A stretch of 64,000 bases of DNA from Paraburkholderia sp. CNPSo 3274 (GTDB taxonomy: Bacteria > Pseudomonadota > Gammaproteobacteria > Burkholderiales > Burkholderiaceae), in assembly GCF_024206475.1 (NCBI RefSeq), contig NZ_JAMBPR010000012.1, positions 124,001-188,000 of the forward strand, read 5' to 3'. Below are positions 11,616 through 20,351 of this stretch, in pieces; positions within the stretch are counted from its first letter, which is position 1; each line of letters opens with the position of its first letter. A program made the position numbers and the translations under genes. Below the pieces are notes generated by a model. It did no database searches, was not told the origin of the DNA, and saw only the letters and a list, made by a program, of their open reading frames with translations.

Positions 11616-13673
11616 ATGAACCGTTATCCCCTCTGGAAATATGTCGTGATGCTGGTGGCGCTCGTCATCGGCTTCGTGTACACATTGCCCAATTTCTTCG
11701 GCGAAGCGCCCGCGGTCCAGGTGTCGAGCGGTAAAGCCACCGTCAGGCTCGACTCAGGCACGCTTGCCCAGGTCGAGGCCGCGGTCGCCGCGAACAATAT
11801 CCGGGCGACCGACGTCACGTTCGACAACTCGTCGATGAACGCGAACATCCGCGTGCGCGTCGCCGACACGGACACGCAGCTGCGCCTGAAAGACGCGCTC
11901 AATAAAGCGCTGAACGCCGACCTGAACGATCCGCAGTACATCGTCGCCCTGAACCTGCAGAGCGCCTCGCCGCACTGGCTCACGTCGCTGCACGCGCTGC
12001 CGATGTACCTCGGCCTCGACCTGCGCGGCGGCGTGCACTTCCTGCTCCAGGTCGACATGAACGGCGCGCTCAACAAGAAGCTCGACTCCGACGCTTCGGA
12101 CGTACGCACGCTCCTGCGCGACAAGAACATCCGCGACGGCGGCGTGAACCGCGTCAACCAGTCGGTGGTCGTCAATTTCGCCGACGCGGACACGGCCGAG
12201 CAGGCGCGCAAGGTCCTCGCGGGCTCGGGCGGCATCACCGAACTGCAGTGGGCTTCGCAGAACAATCCCGAAGGCGGCGTGCAGCTCGTCGGCACGTTCA
12301 CGCCGGCCGTGAAGACGGCGGTTCAGCAAGCCGCGCTCAAGCAGAACATCCAGACGCTGCACAACCGCGTGAACGAACTTGGCGTAGCCGAGCCCGTGAT
12401 CCAGCAGCAAGGCGACGACCGCATCGTGGTCGAGCTGCCGGGCGTGCAGGACACCGCGAAGGCGAAGGACATCATCGGCCGCACGGCGACGCTCGAAGCG
12501 CGCCTCGCCGATCCGATGGGCCTGCATCCGGACGTGAACGCGCCGGTGCCGCCGGGCGACGAGCTCTTCACGCAAGGCAATGCCGCGCCGGTGCTGCTGC
12601 GCAAGCAGGTGATCTTCACCGGCGACCGCATCATCGACGCCTCGGCGGGCTTCGACGAGCATCAGCGTCCGTCGGTCAACATCCGCCTCGATTCGGCGGG
12701 CGGCCGCGCGGTGCGCGCCGTCTCGCGCGACAACATCGGCAAGCCGATGGCGATGGTGCTGTTCGAAAAGGGCAAGGGTGAAGTGCTGACGGTGGCGACC
12801 ATCCAGTCTGAACTGGGCGATCGCTTCCAGATCACGGGCCAGCCCACGCCGCAGGCTGCCGCCGACCTCGCGCTGCTGCTGCGCGCAGGGTCGCTCGCCG
12901 CGCCGATGGACATCATCGAGGAACGCACGGTTGGCCCGAGCCTTGGCGCGGACAACATCCGCAAGGGTTTCGACTCGGTGATCTACGGCTTCGCCGCCAT
13001 CGCCGTGTTCATGATCGCGTACTACATGCTGTTCGGCGCGATCTCGATGATCGGCCTGTCGGTGAACCTGCTGCTGCTCGTGGCCGTGCTCTCCATGCTG
13101 CAGGCCACGCTCACGCTGCCGGGTATCGCGGCTATTGCGCTCGCGCTCGGTATGGCGATCGACGCGAACGTGCTCATCAACGAGCGCGTGCGTGAAGAGC
13201 TGCGCAACGGTGCGCCGCCGCAACTGGCCATCCAGAACGGCTACGCACACGCCTGGGCGACGATTCTCGACTCGAACGTGACCACGCTCATCGCCGGTCT
13301 CGCGCTACTCGCGTTCGGTTCGGGCCCGGTGCGCGGCTTTGCGATCGTGCACTGTATCGGCATTCTCACGTCGATGTTCTCGGCCGTGTTCTTCTCGCGC
13401 GGTCTCGTGAACCTCTGGTACGGCGGCAAGAAGAAGCTCAAGTCGCTCGCGGTGGGTCAGGTGTGGCGTCCGGAACCGGATGAAGGCACGCCCGCGCTCG
13501 CCGGTGCCGATGCTGGCACCGACACGGGCCGCGCGGTTGCCGCGACTGCCACGAAGCGTGAGCCGGTCAAGGCCGGCGCCAAAGGTGCTGCGCGCGCCAA
13601 ACCGGTCGTGCGCCGCCGCGATGCCCAGGGCGGCACCGGCGGCTCTGGCAACAACACCGGCTCGTCCCGCTGA
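11616..13673 (+). CDS. secD: Protein translocase subunit SecD
   Basis: SecD, with SecF, uses the proton gradient to help pull exported proteins across the inner membrane. The 685-residue product has an N-terminal membrane span (MNRYPLWKYVVMLVALVIGF), the periplasmic region including LDLRGGVHFLLQVD, and the C-terminal RND-like membrane block with ALGMAIDANVLINERVREEL. The last 75 residues are a Lys/Arg/Ala/Gly-rich cytoplasmic tail. The start is the ATG at 11616; a TTG four codons upstream is less likely. secF follows 15 nt after the stop. Confidence 0.96.
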   Translation: MNRYPLWKYVVMLVALVIGFVYTLPNFFGEAPAVQVSSGKATVRLDSGTLAQVEAAVAANNIRATDVTFDNSSMNANIRVRVADTDTQLRLKDALNKALNADLNDPQYIVALNLQSASPHWLTSLHALPMYLGLDLRGGVHFLLQVDMNGALNKKLDSDASDVRTLLRDKNIRDGGVNRVNQSVVVNFADADTAEQARKVLAGSGGITELQWASQNNPEGGVQLVGTFTPAVKTAVQQAALKQNIQTLHNRVNELGVAEPVIQQQGDDRIVVELPGVQDTAKAKDIIGRTATLEARLADPMGLHPDVNAPVPPGDELFTQGNAAPVLLRKQVIFTGDRIIDASAGFDEHQRPSVNIRLDSAGGRAVRAVSRDNIGKPMAMVLFEKGKGEVLTVATIQSELGDRFQITGQPTPQAAADLALLLRAGSLAAPMDIIEERTVGPSLGADNIRKGFDSVIYGFAAIAVFMIAYYMLFGAISMIGLSVNLLLLVAVLSMLQATLTLPGIAAIALALGMAIDANVLINERVREELRNGAPPQLAIQNGYAHAWATILDSNVTTLIAGLALLAFGSGPVRGFAIVHCIGILTSMFSAVFFSRGLVNLWYGGKKKLKSLAVGQVWRPEPDEGTPALAGADAGTDTGRAVAATATKREPVKAGAKGAARAKPVVRRRDAQGGTGGSGNNTGSSR

Positions 13674-13688
13674 TACGGAGTCAAGACC

Positions 13689-14639
13689 ATGGAATTTTTC
13701 CGCATCCGCAAAGACATCCCGTTCATGAAGCACGCGTTGATCTTCAACGCGATCTCGCTCCTGACCTTCATCGCGGCGGTGTTTTTCCTCTTCCACCGCG
13801 GCCTGCACCTGTCGATCGAATTCACGGGCGGCACGGTCATCGAAGTGCAGTATCCGCAGGCGGTGCCGCTCGAGCCGCTGCGCGACTCGCTCACGAAGAT
13901 CGGCTATGGCGACGCCCAGGTGCAGAACTTCGGCACGTCGCGCGACGTGCTGATCCGCCTGCCGCTCAAGCAAGGCCTGAGCTCCGCGCAGCAGAGCGAC
14001 CAGGTGATGTCCACGCTCAAGGCGGCCGATGCGCAGGTGCAGTTGCAGCGCGTGGAGTTCGTCGGCCCGCAGGTCGGCAAGGAACTCGCGACAGACGGCC
14101 TGCTCGCGCTCGCCTGCGTTGTGGCGGGCATCGTCATCTACCTGTCGTTCCGCTTCGAATGGAAGTACGCCGTGGCCGGCGTGATCGCGAACCTGCACGA
14201 CATCGTGATCATCTTGGGCTTCTTCGCGTTCTTCCAGTGGGAGTTCTCGCTCTCGGTGCTCGCGGCGGTGCTCGCCGTACTCGGCTACTCGGTGAACGAA
14301 TCGGTCGTTATCTTCGACCGGATTCGCGAGACCTTCCGGCGCGAGCGCAAGATGAGCGTGACCGAAGTCATCAACCACGCCATCACCAGCACGATGTCGC
14401 GAACCATCATCACCCACGGCTGTACGCAAATGATGGTGCTCTCGATGTTCTTCTTCGGCGGCCCGACGCTGCACTACTTCGCCCTGGCGCTGACGGTGGG
14501 TATTCTCTTCGGCATCTACTCGTCGGTGTTCGTTGCCGCGGCGCTCGCCAGGTGGCTCGGCGTGAAGCGCGAAGACCTCATCAAGGACAAGAAGGAAAAG
14601 TTCGATCCGAACGATCCGAACGCGGGCGCGCAGGTTTAA
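13689..14639 (+). CDS. secF: Protein translocase subunit SecF
   Basis: SecF is the partner of SecD in the SecDF complex. The 316-residue product has one N-terminal span, the conserved IEFTGGTVIEVQYP at about residues 44-57, LSFRFEWKYAV, and the C-terminal block LGYSVNESVVIFDRIRE, with ending KREDLIKDKKEKFDPN. ACGGAG lies 9 nt before the ATG. It follows secD directly and ends at a strong terminator. Confidence 0.96.
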   Translation: MEFFRIRKDIPFMKHALIFNAISLLTFIAAVFFLFHRGLHLSIEFTGGTVIEVQYPQAVPLEPLRDSLTKIGYGDAQVQNFGTSRDVLIRLPLKQGLSSAQQSDQVMSTLKAADAQVQLQRVEFVGPQVGKELATDGLLALACVVAGIVIYLSFRFEWKYAVAGVIANLHDIVIILGFFAFFQWEFSLSVLAAVLAVLGYSVNESVVIFDRIRETFRRERKMSVTEVINHAITSTMSRTIITHGCTQMMVLSMFFFGGPTLHYFALALTVGILFGIYSSVFVAAALARWLGVKREDLIKDKKEKFDPNDPNAGAQV

Positions 14640-14652
14640 GCGGCGCACCAGC

Positions 14653-14686
14653 AAAAAAGCCGGTTCTCTCGAACCGGCTTTTTTTT
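14653..14686. terminator. Bidirectional terminator between secF and the yceI gene
   Basis: A 14-bp stem AAAAAAGCCGGTTC (14653-14666) pairs with GAACCGGCTTTTTT (14671-14684) over a TCTC loop. T-runs occur in both directions, and it separates convergent genes. Confidence 0.92.
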
Positions 14687-14726
14687 CGTGCATACGCAAC
14701 GGCCCTCGCCGCGCTGCCGCTCTTCC

Positions 14727-15314
14727 CTACTGCTTGATCCCTTCGGCCTGGATATGCAGCGTGGTCTTCATCTTGAAGCCATACTTCTTGCCCGAGTCCA
14801 TGCCGAAGTCGTCGCGGTTGAATGCGGCCTCGGCCTCCACGCCGCACACTTCGCGCTTGAGCACGGGGTGCTGGATGCACTTGAACGCCTCGATCTCGAG
14901 CTTGAGCGGCCGCGTCACGCCATGCAGCGTGAACTCGCCGATCACCTCCCTGGGCGTATCGCCGTCGAAGACGATGCGCGTGCCCTTGTAGGTGGCCGTG
15001 GGGTACTTCGCGACATCGAGAAAGTCGTCGCCCACCAGATGCTGGTCGAGCCGCGGATTGCCGGTCTGGATCGACGCCGGATCGATCGTCACGTCCACGG
15101 TGCCCGTTTTCGCCGCGCGGTCTAGCGTGACCGTGCCCGTGGTCTTCGTGAACTTCCCGCGCCACGTGGAAAGACCGCCGAAGTGGTCGGCCTCGAAGCT
15201 CGGAAACGTGTGGTTCGGATCGAGCTGGTAAGTATCAGCGGCGTGCGCGGCTTGCGTCACCAGGGCGGCGAGCGACACGGCGCCCCCTGCGGCCATCAAT
15301 ACGAGCTTGTTCAA
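14727..15314 (-). CDS. YceI-family periplasmic lipocalin-like protein (downstream copy)
   Basis: YceI proteins are beta-barrels that bind polyisoprenoid lipids in the periplasm. The 195-residue product has a clear Sec signal peptide ([20 protein letters not shown], cleavage after AHA near residue 25). The YceI fold follows: [51 protein letters not shown], and a C-terminal [18 protein letters not shown]. It is the second gene of a tandem pair, 24 nt after the upstream copy. Its ligand cannot be read from sequence. Confidence 0.9.
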   Translation of the reverse strand: MNKLVLMAAGGAVSLAALVTQAAHAADTYQLDPNHTFPSFEADHFGGLSTWRGKFTKTTGTVTLDRAAKTGTVDVTIDPASIQTGNPRLDQHLVGDDFLDVAKYPTATYKGTRIVFDGDTPREVIGEFTLHGVTRPLKLEIEAFKCIQHPVLKREVCGVEAEAAFNRDDFGMDSGKKYGFKMKTTLHIQAEGIKQ

Positions 15315-15338
15315 AAGCGCCTCCTGGGCGTCGTCGAT

Positions 15339-15938
15339 CTACTTGTGCGCGACGACGATATGAAATTTGATGAACACTACGTCGGCGACGATCGAGGTGT
15401 CCTTCCACTCGCCGGTGCCGATTTCGAAGGCGAGCCGGTGAACAGGCAGCGTGCCGTCGAAGGTCTGCGTCGCGCCCTGCTGCGTGAGCACGACGGGCAC
15501 GGCCACGTTCTGCGTGTGCCCCTTGATCGTCAGTTTGCCGCTCACGCTGTACTGGTTCGTTCCGGTCGGCGCGATGGCGGTCGAGACGAACGTTGCCTGC
15601 GGGAACGTCTTCGCGTCGAACCATTCGGGCCCGTGCACCGAATCGTTGTAGGTCGGGTCTCCCAGATCATAGCTCGCCGTGTCGACGGTGATCTTCGCGC
15701 TGCCGCCCGCCGGCCTGGCCGGATCGAAGTCGATCTGCGCGTCGAACTTCGTGAAGCTGCCCTGAACCGGCACGTTCATCTGGCGCGAGACGGCGACGAT
15801 CGTGCTCTTCGCCGCGTCGAGCTGCGCGTGGGCAGCCCCGCCGGCGAGCAGCACCGCAGCGGCGCCGGCCCACACTGCCGCGGCCCCGACCGCCGGACGC
15901 CACCGATAAGAACGAATCCACCTCGACAATGCTTCCAT
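15339..15938 (-). CDS. YceI-family periplasmic lipocalin-like protein (upstream copy)
   Basis: This 199-residue protein begins with a long signal segment (MEALSRWIRSYRWRPAVGAA, a hydrophobic core, then GGAAHAQ as the likely cleavage site near residue 39). The mature part has YceI features: FTKFDAQIDFDPARPAGGSA, YNDSVHGPEWFDAKTFPQATFVST and GKLTIKGHTQNVAVPVVL. It is clearly different from its downstream neighbour, so the pair is an old duplication or two recruited paralogues. A cytochrome b561 gene often accompanies such pairs, but none is present here. Confidence 0.88.
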   Translation of the reverse strand: MEALSRWIRSYRWRPAVGAAAVWAGAAAVLLAGGAAHAQLDAAKSTIVAVSRQMNVPVQGSFTKFDAQIDFDPARPAGGSAKITVDTASYDLGDPTYNDSVHGPEWFDAKTFPQATFVSTAIAPTGTNQYSVSGKLTIKGHTQNVAVPVVLTQQGATQTFDGTLPVHRLAFEIGTGEWKDTSIVADVVFIKFHIVVAHK

Positions 15939-16321
15939 GATCGTCTCGCTTTGATTGCGTAGTCATTTGCTTCGTGGATGGGCTGCGGCCACCTTCCGCA
16001 GCCGTCCTGGTCCTATGCCCGAAAGATAATCCAAATCGAGTGACTGCAAACATCTGGAGATAAGTGCCGTGTCGAGCCGCGCTCGCACACGCGGACGGCG
16101 CAAACGTGGCACACTCGCAGCCCGTTCGTCGCGCACGCAAGCGCCGCCAGACGGCTTACCCCGCCGCAGCGCCTGCGGCCGCCCCGTCGGAGGCCAGCGG
16201 CTCGTTCCGGCACGCCGCCGGGCGCGTTTGGTAACATGGCGCGAGGCGCTGTCCGCACCTTCCGACATGCGCGCCGCCGTAGCGCATCCTTTGTTCACGT
16301 CGTTTTGCGTCACCTGCCCGC
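15939..16321. other. Divergent yceI/pqiA intergenic region
   Basis: This 383-nt gap lies between the start of the yceI pair and the start of pqiA. I find no supported gene, repeat or RNA. It must hold the divergent promoters, but no convincing -35/-10 pair is visible. Open frames crossing it lack ribosome-binding sites and recognisable protein sequence. Confidence 0.5.
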
Positions 16322-17137
16322 ATGGCCCAGGACAAACTGATCGCGTGTCACGATTGCGACGCGCTCTACCGCAAACCGCGGCTGCTCGGCCGCCGGACCG
16401 CGCGCTGCTCGCGCTGCGGCGCTACGCTTTACAGCAGCGCCGCGTCCCGGCTCGACCGCATCTGCGCCATCACGGTCGCGGCGCTCGTCACCTTCATCAT
16501 CGCCCAGTCGTTCCCGATCATCGAGCTCGATGCGAACGGTATCACTACGGAGTCGAGCCTGTTCGGCGCCCTCGTGGTGCTGTGGCATGAGGGCATGGAG
16601 ATCATCGCGGTGATCGTGTTCTGCGCAACCATCCTCTTTCCGCTCACGGAGATGGTGGCGCTGCTCTACGTCCTGCTGCCGGTGCGGCGCGGCTTCATTC
16701 CACCGGGCTTCGACCACGTGCTGCGCGCCATCCAGTTCGTGCGGCCCTGGGGCATGCTCGAGGTCTTCATGCTGGGCGTGCTCATCACCATCGTGAAAAT
16801 GGTGAGCCTCGCGCGCGTGATTCCCGAAACCGCGCTGTTCGCCTTCGGCGCGCTCACGCTGATGTTCACCGTGGTCGTCACGTTCGATGCGCGCACGCTC
16901 TGGGACATCGCCGACGGCCTGCGCGACGCCGCACGCGCGGCGCGCGAGGGCGGCGCGGGTCCGGGCGGCATCGCGGGTGACGCGGGCCCGGGCGGACCGC
17001 GCGCGCCGTATTCGCCCGCCGCGCCGTCATCGGCATCGGCTCACCCGCTCTCCGAGCCCGAGATCCGCGAGCCCGGTGCACGCGCGCAAGACCCGGCGCC
17101 GCCGCGCGGCGGCCCGCTCCCCAAGGGGCCCCAATGA
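16322..17137 (+). CDS. pqiA: Paraquat-inducible protein A-like membrane protein (first of two)
   Basis: PqiA proteins are the inner-membrane partners of MCE-domain PqiB, thought to move lipids between membranes. This 271-residue product starts with a zinc-ribbon-like pair, CHDC (9-12) and CSRC (29-32 region), followed by four hydrophobic spans (ICAITVAALVTFIIAQSFPI onward). E. coli PqiA is one long protein with two such modules, whereas here each module is a separate gene. The last 60 residues are a Gly/Ala/Pro-rich low-complexity tail. The stop overlaps the next start (ATGA). Confidence 0.88.
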   Translation: MAQDKLIACHDCDALYRKPRLLGRRTARCSRCGATLYSSAASRLDRICAITVAALVTFIIAQSFPIIELDANGITTESSLFGALVVLWHEGMEIIAVIVFCATILFPLTEMVALLYVLLPVRRGFIPPGFDHVLRAIQFVRPWGMLEVFMLGVLITIVKMVSLARVIPETALFAFGALTLMFTVVVTFDARTLWDIADGLRDAARAAREGGAGPGGIAGDAGPGGPRAPYSPAAPSSASAHPLSEPEIREPGARAQDPAPPRGGPLPKGPQ

Positions 17138-17793
17138 AATATCAGACCGCCGCCGACGCCGGCTACGTCTCGTGTCACGCCTGCGGGCACGTGCAGCCGC
17201 ACGTGCGCGCCTCCCGGCACGTGCGCTGCGCACGCTGCGGCTCGCCCGTGCACGAGCGCAACCCGGACAGCATCATGCGCACGTGGGCGCTCCTCATTGC
17301 CGCGGCGCTGCTCTACATCCCCGCGAACCTGCTGCCTGTGATGCATACGACCTCGCTCGTCGGCGACGAGGACGACACCATCATGAGCGGCGTGGTCTAC
17401 TTCTGGACCTCGGGTGACTGGCCGCTCGCCGTGATCGTCTTTATCGCGAGCATTCTCGTGCCCATGCTCAAGCTCTCGGTGCTCGCGCTGCTCGCGTTCA
17501 CCTCGCAGCGCGGCTCGACATGGCGCCCCGTGGAACGCACGAAGCTCTACCGGCTCGTCGAATTCATCGGGCGCTGGTCGATGCTCGACGTGTTCGTTGT
17601 CACGCTAACCGTCGCGCTGGTACGCTTCCAGTCGCTTGCGGTCATCACGGCCGGCCCCGGCGCGATCGCGTTCGGCTCGGTCGTGATCCTGACGATGATC
17701 GCCTCGATGCAGTTCGACCCACGCTTGATCTGGGATCCGGTGGACGAAGACAAACACAAACCTGCGCAACACTCTCAGGATCAACCCCCATGA
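17134..17793 (+). CDS. pqiA: Paraquat-inducible protein A-like membrane protein (second of two)
   Basis: This 219-residue second PqiA module again opens with two zinc-ribbon pairs (CHAC and CARC) and then four membrane spans, including MRTWALLIAAALLYIPANLL and VILTMIASMQFDPRLIWDP. The conserved FWTSGDWPLAVIVFIASILVP and LYRLVEFIGRWSMLDVFVV segments are typical of the family. It overlaps the preceding gene and pqiB by 4 nt each, which implies translational coupling and fixed stoichiometry. Confidence 0.88.
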   Translation: MKYQTAADAGYVSCHACGHVQPHVRASRHVRCARCGSPVHERNPDSIMRTWALLIAAALLYIPANLLPVMHTTSLVGDEDDTIMSGVVYFWTSGDWPLAVIVFIASILVPMLKLSVLALLAFTSQRGSTWRPVERTKLYRLVEFIGRWSMLDVFVVTLTVALVRFQSLAVITAGPGAIAFGSVVILTMIASMQFDPRLIWDPVDEDKHKPAQHSQDQPP

Positions 17794-19403
17794 ATAGTCC
17801 GAAAGGACCGACCCCGCCCAATCTGCCGGAGCCGGAGATCGTCAAGCCGCGGCGCTGGCTGCCCTCGCTCGTATGGATCGTGCCGATCGTCGCGGCATTG
17901 ATCGGCGTGGCGCTCGTCGTGAAGTCGGTCGCCACGCGCGGCCCGACCATCACGATCAGCTTCGTGAGCGCCGAAGGGCTCGAGCCCGGCAAGACCAAGG
18001 TCAAGTACAAGGACGTGGACATCGGTTCGGTACGCGCGATCAAGCTCTCGCCCAACCTGTCGCATGTGATCGTCACGGTCGAGCTCACCAAGGACGCCGA
18101 ACGATTCGCCGTGAAGGACAGCCGCTTCTGGGTCGTGCGTCCGCGCGTGGGCGCAAGCGGCGTTTCGGGCCTCACCACGCTGCTCTCGGGCTCGTATATC
18201 GGCGCGGACGCCGGCCGCTCGCAGGAATCGCAAAGCGACTTCGTCGGGCTGGAAGCGCCGCCTGCCGTGACCATCGACGAAAAGGGGCATCGCTACACAC
18301 TGCATAGCGCGACGCTCGGCTCGCTCGACATCGGCACGCCGATCTTCTACCGGCGCATCCAGGTAGGCCAGGTGACGGGCTATTCGCTCGACAAGGACGG
18401 CACCGGCGTGACGGTGCAGGTGTTCGTGAGCGCGCCATTCGACCAGTACGTGGGCACCAACACGCGCTGGTGGCACGCGAGCGGCGTGAACGTGCAGCTC
18501 GATTCGAGCGGCATCAAGGTCAACACGCAGTCGCTCGCCACGATCGTGGTGGGCGGCCTCGCGTTCCAGGCTCCGGCCGGCCAGTCCATGGGCCCGCAAG
18601 CGCCCGACACCGCCACGTTCGCGCTCGCCTCCGACGAGAGCGAAGCGATGCGCGAGCCGGACGGCGCGCCGCAACGCGTGGTCATGTACTTCAACCAGTC
18701 GTTGCGCGGCCTTTCGGTCGGCGCGCCGGTCGACTTCCGCGGCATCGTGCTCGGCCAGGTGACCGACATCGGCATCGAGTACGACCCGAAACAGCACAAC
18801 TTCACGATGCCCGTGACGATCGACCTCTACCCGCTGCGCCTGTCGCGCCGCATCCGCGGCGAAGCGCCCGCGCCGCATACGCCGCAAAGCCAGGAGCTGA
18901 TCAGGCGGCTCGTCGCACGCGGCCTGCGCGGCCAGTTGCGCACCGGCAACCTGATCACCGGGCAGCTTTATGTCGCGCTCGACATCTTCCCGAAGGCGGG
19001 CCCCGCGGCGGTCGATTTCAACCACGACCCGCTCGAGCTGCCCACGGTGCCGAACTCGCTCGAAGAACTGCAGTTGCAGGTCGCGGACATTGCGAAGAAG
19101 CTCGATCAGATTCCGTTCGACAAGATCGGCAACAACCTGAACGAGTCGCTCAAGAACGCGAACCAGCTGTTCGGCAAGGTGAACGACCAGATCCTGCCGC
19201 AGCTGCAGGGCACGCTCGACGAAGCGCAGAAGACCTTCAGCGCCGCGCAGTCCACGCTGCAGCAGGATTCGCCGCTGCAGTCCGACGTGCACCAGGCGAT
19301 GCAGGAACTCACGCGTACGCTGCAGTCGCTCAACGCGCTCTCCGATTATCTGGAGCGCCATCCCGAATCGCTGCTGCGCGGCAAATCTGGAGACAAGCCA
19401 TGA
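17790..19403 (+). CDS. pqiB: MCE-domain intermembrane transport protein PqiB
   Basis: PqiB forms a periplasm-spanning tube of MCE rings for lipid transport. The 537-residue product has a short Pro-rich cytoplasmic lead, one membrane span (SLVWIVPIVAALIGVALVV) and three MCE repeats recognisable by GLEPGKTKVKYKDVDIGSV, GTPIFYRRIQVGQVTGYSL and GAPVDFRGIVLGQVTDIGI. A long helical C-terminus (QLQVADIAKKLDQIPFDKIG onward) could form the needle. The open frame extends upstream into pqiA, but the ATG at 17790, overlapping the pqiA stop, is the credible start. Confidence 0.94.
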   Translation: MNSPKGPTPPNLPEPEIVKPRRWLPSLVWIVPIVAALIGVALVVKSVATRGPTITISFVSAEGLEPGKTKVKYKDVDIGSVRAIKLSPNLSHVIVTVELTKDAERFAVKDSRFWVVRPRVGASGVSGLTTLLSGSYIGADAGRSQESQSDFVGLEAPPAVTIDEKGHRYTLHSATLGSLDIGTPIFYRRIQVGQVTGYSLDKDGTGVTVQVFVSAPFDQYVGTNTRWWHASGVNVQLDSSGIKVNTQSLATIVVGGLAFQAPAGQSMGPQAPDTATFALASDESEAMREPDGAPQRVVMYFNQSLRGLSVGAPVDFRGIVLGQVTDIGIEYDPKQHNFTMPVTIDLYPLRLSRRIRGEAPAPHTPQSQELIRRLVARGLRGQLRTGNLITGQLYVALDIFPKAGPAAVDFNHDPLELPTVPNSLEELQLQVADIAKKLDQIPFDKIGNNLNESLKNANQLFGKVNDQILPQLQGTLDEAQKTFSAAQSTLQQDSPLQSDVHQAMQELTRTLQSLNALSDYLERHPESLLRGKSGDKP

Positions 19404-20113
19404 CGTTCCGACGAGTCCCCTCCCTTGCCACGCTCGGCGCGCTGGGTGCGCTGGTCATCGCAGCCGCGCTGGCGGGCTGCAGTTCGCCCCCCAGCCGGTT
19501 CTACACGCTCAGCCCGACCGACGATGCGGCTCGCACCGCCGCTGCGCCAGGCGCGGGCAACGCCCAGTGGCTGATCGAGCTGGCGCCTGTCGATGTTCCT
19601 CCGCAAGTGGCGAAGGCACAGTTCGTCGTGCAAACCGACGCTAACCAGGTGAGCGTACTCGAGCAGGAGCGCTGGTCCTCGATGCCCGGCGACGAGATCC
19701 GCCGGGCACTCTCGGGCGATCTCACGCAGCAGCTCGGCACCATCGACGTGTACGGCTCGCCGCATCCCGAGGGCGTGCCCGTCTATCGCGTGAGCGTGAA
19801 CGTGCAGCGCTTCGAATCGTGGCCGGGCTCGCATGCGCTCCTCGACGCCGTATGGAGCGTACGCGCGCTCGACACGCAAACGGTCCTGACCTGCCGCAGC
19901 GTGCTCAACGAGAAAGTGGGCGACGGCTACGACGCGCTCGTCATCGGCCACCGGCAAGCGGTCGAGGCGCTCTCGCAGTCGATCGCGAGCGGCGTGCGTG
20001 CGCTGGCCGCCGCGCCGCGTGTGAGCGTGGCGGCGAATGGCGCGAAGGCTGGCGCGCGAGCGAAGCCGGCGCCGAGTATCGCGTGTCCGCAGATGGCGGC
20101 CGCCGGCGGCTGA
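19400..20113 (+). CDS. pqiC: PqiC-like outer-membrane lipoprotein (YmbA/DUF330 family)
   Basis: PqiC is the outer-membrane lipoprotein of the Pqi system. The 237-residue product has a lipoprotein signal ending in lipobox LAGC (Cys at about residue 29). It then shows the family opening SSPPSRFYTLSP, the AQFVVQTDANQVSVLEQERW segment, and DALLDAVWSVRALD-like sequence. The start ATG overlaps the pqiB stop by 4 nt; the frame also runs on upstream through pqiB but is not coding there. The C-terminal 40 residues are low-complexity. Confidence 0.9.
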   Translation: MTFRRVPSLATLGALGALVIAAALAGCSSPPSRFYTLSPTDDAARTAAAPGAGNAQWLIELAPVDVPPQVAKAQFVVQTDANQVSVLEQERWSSMPGDEIRRALSGDLTQQLGTIDVYGSPHPEGVPVYRVSVNVQRFESWPGSHALLDAVWSVRALDTQTVLTCRSVLNEKVGDGYDALVIGHRQAVEALSQSIASGVRALAAAPRVSVAANGAKAGARAKPAPSIACPQMAAAGG

Positions 20114-20351
20114 GCCGGCGGTTTTTCGCTGACGCCGCCCTGCGGCGTAGCCGATCCCCACGCCCGGAAGGCGATCCGGAACCATTAAAGGCTCGCACGC
20201 GACGCTTTCGGATGAGCGGTCAGGGACAAGGCAAATGGCGGGCCACATGCGGGCATTGAGTGGTCTCCAGCGGCGCAGGCGGCATACACGTCTGGCCGCT
20301 CCCGCAACCCGCGTACAATAGCGCCTTCCCCGCAGCGTCCCATCCTCCTTC

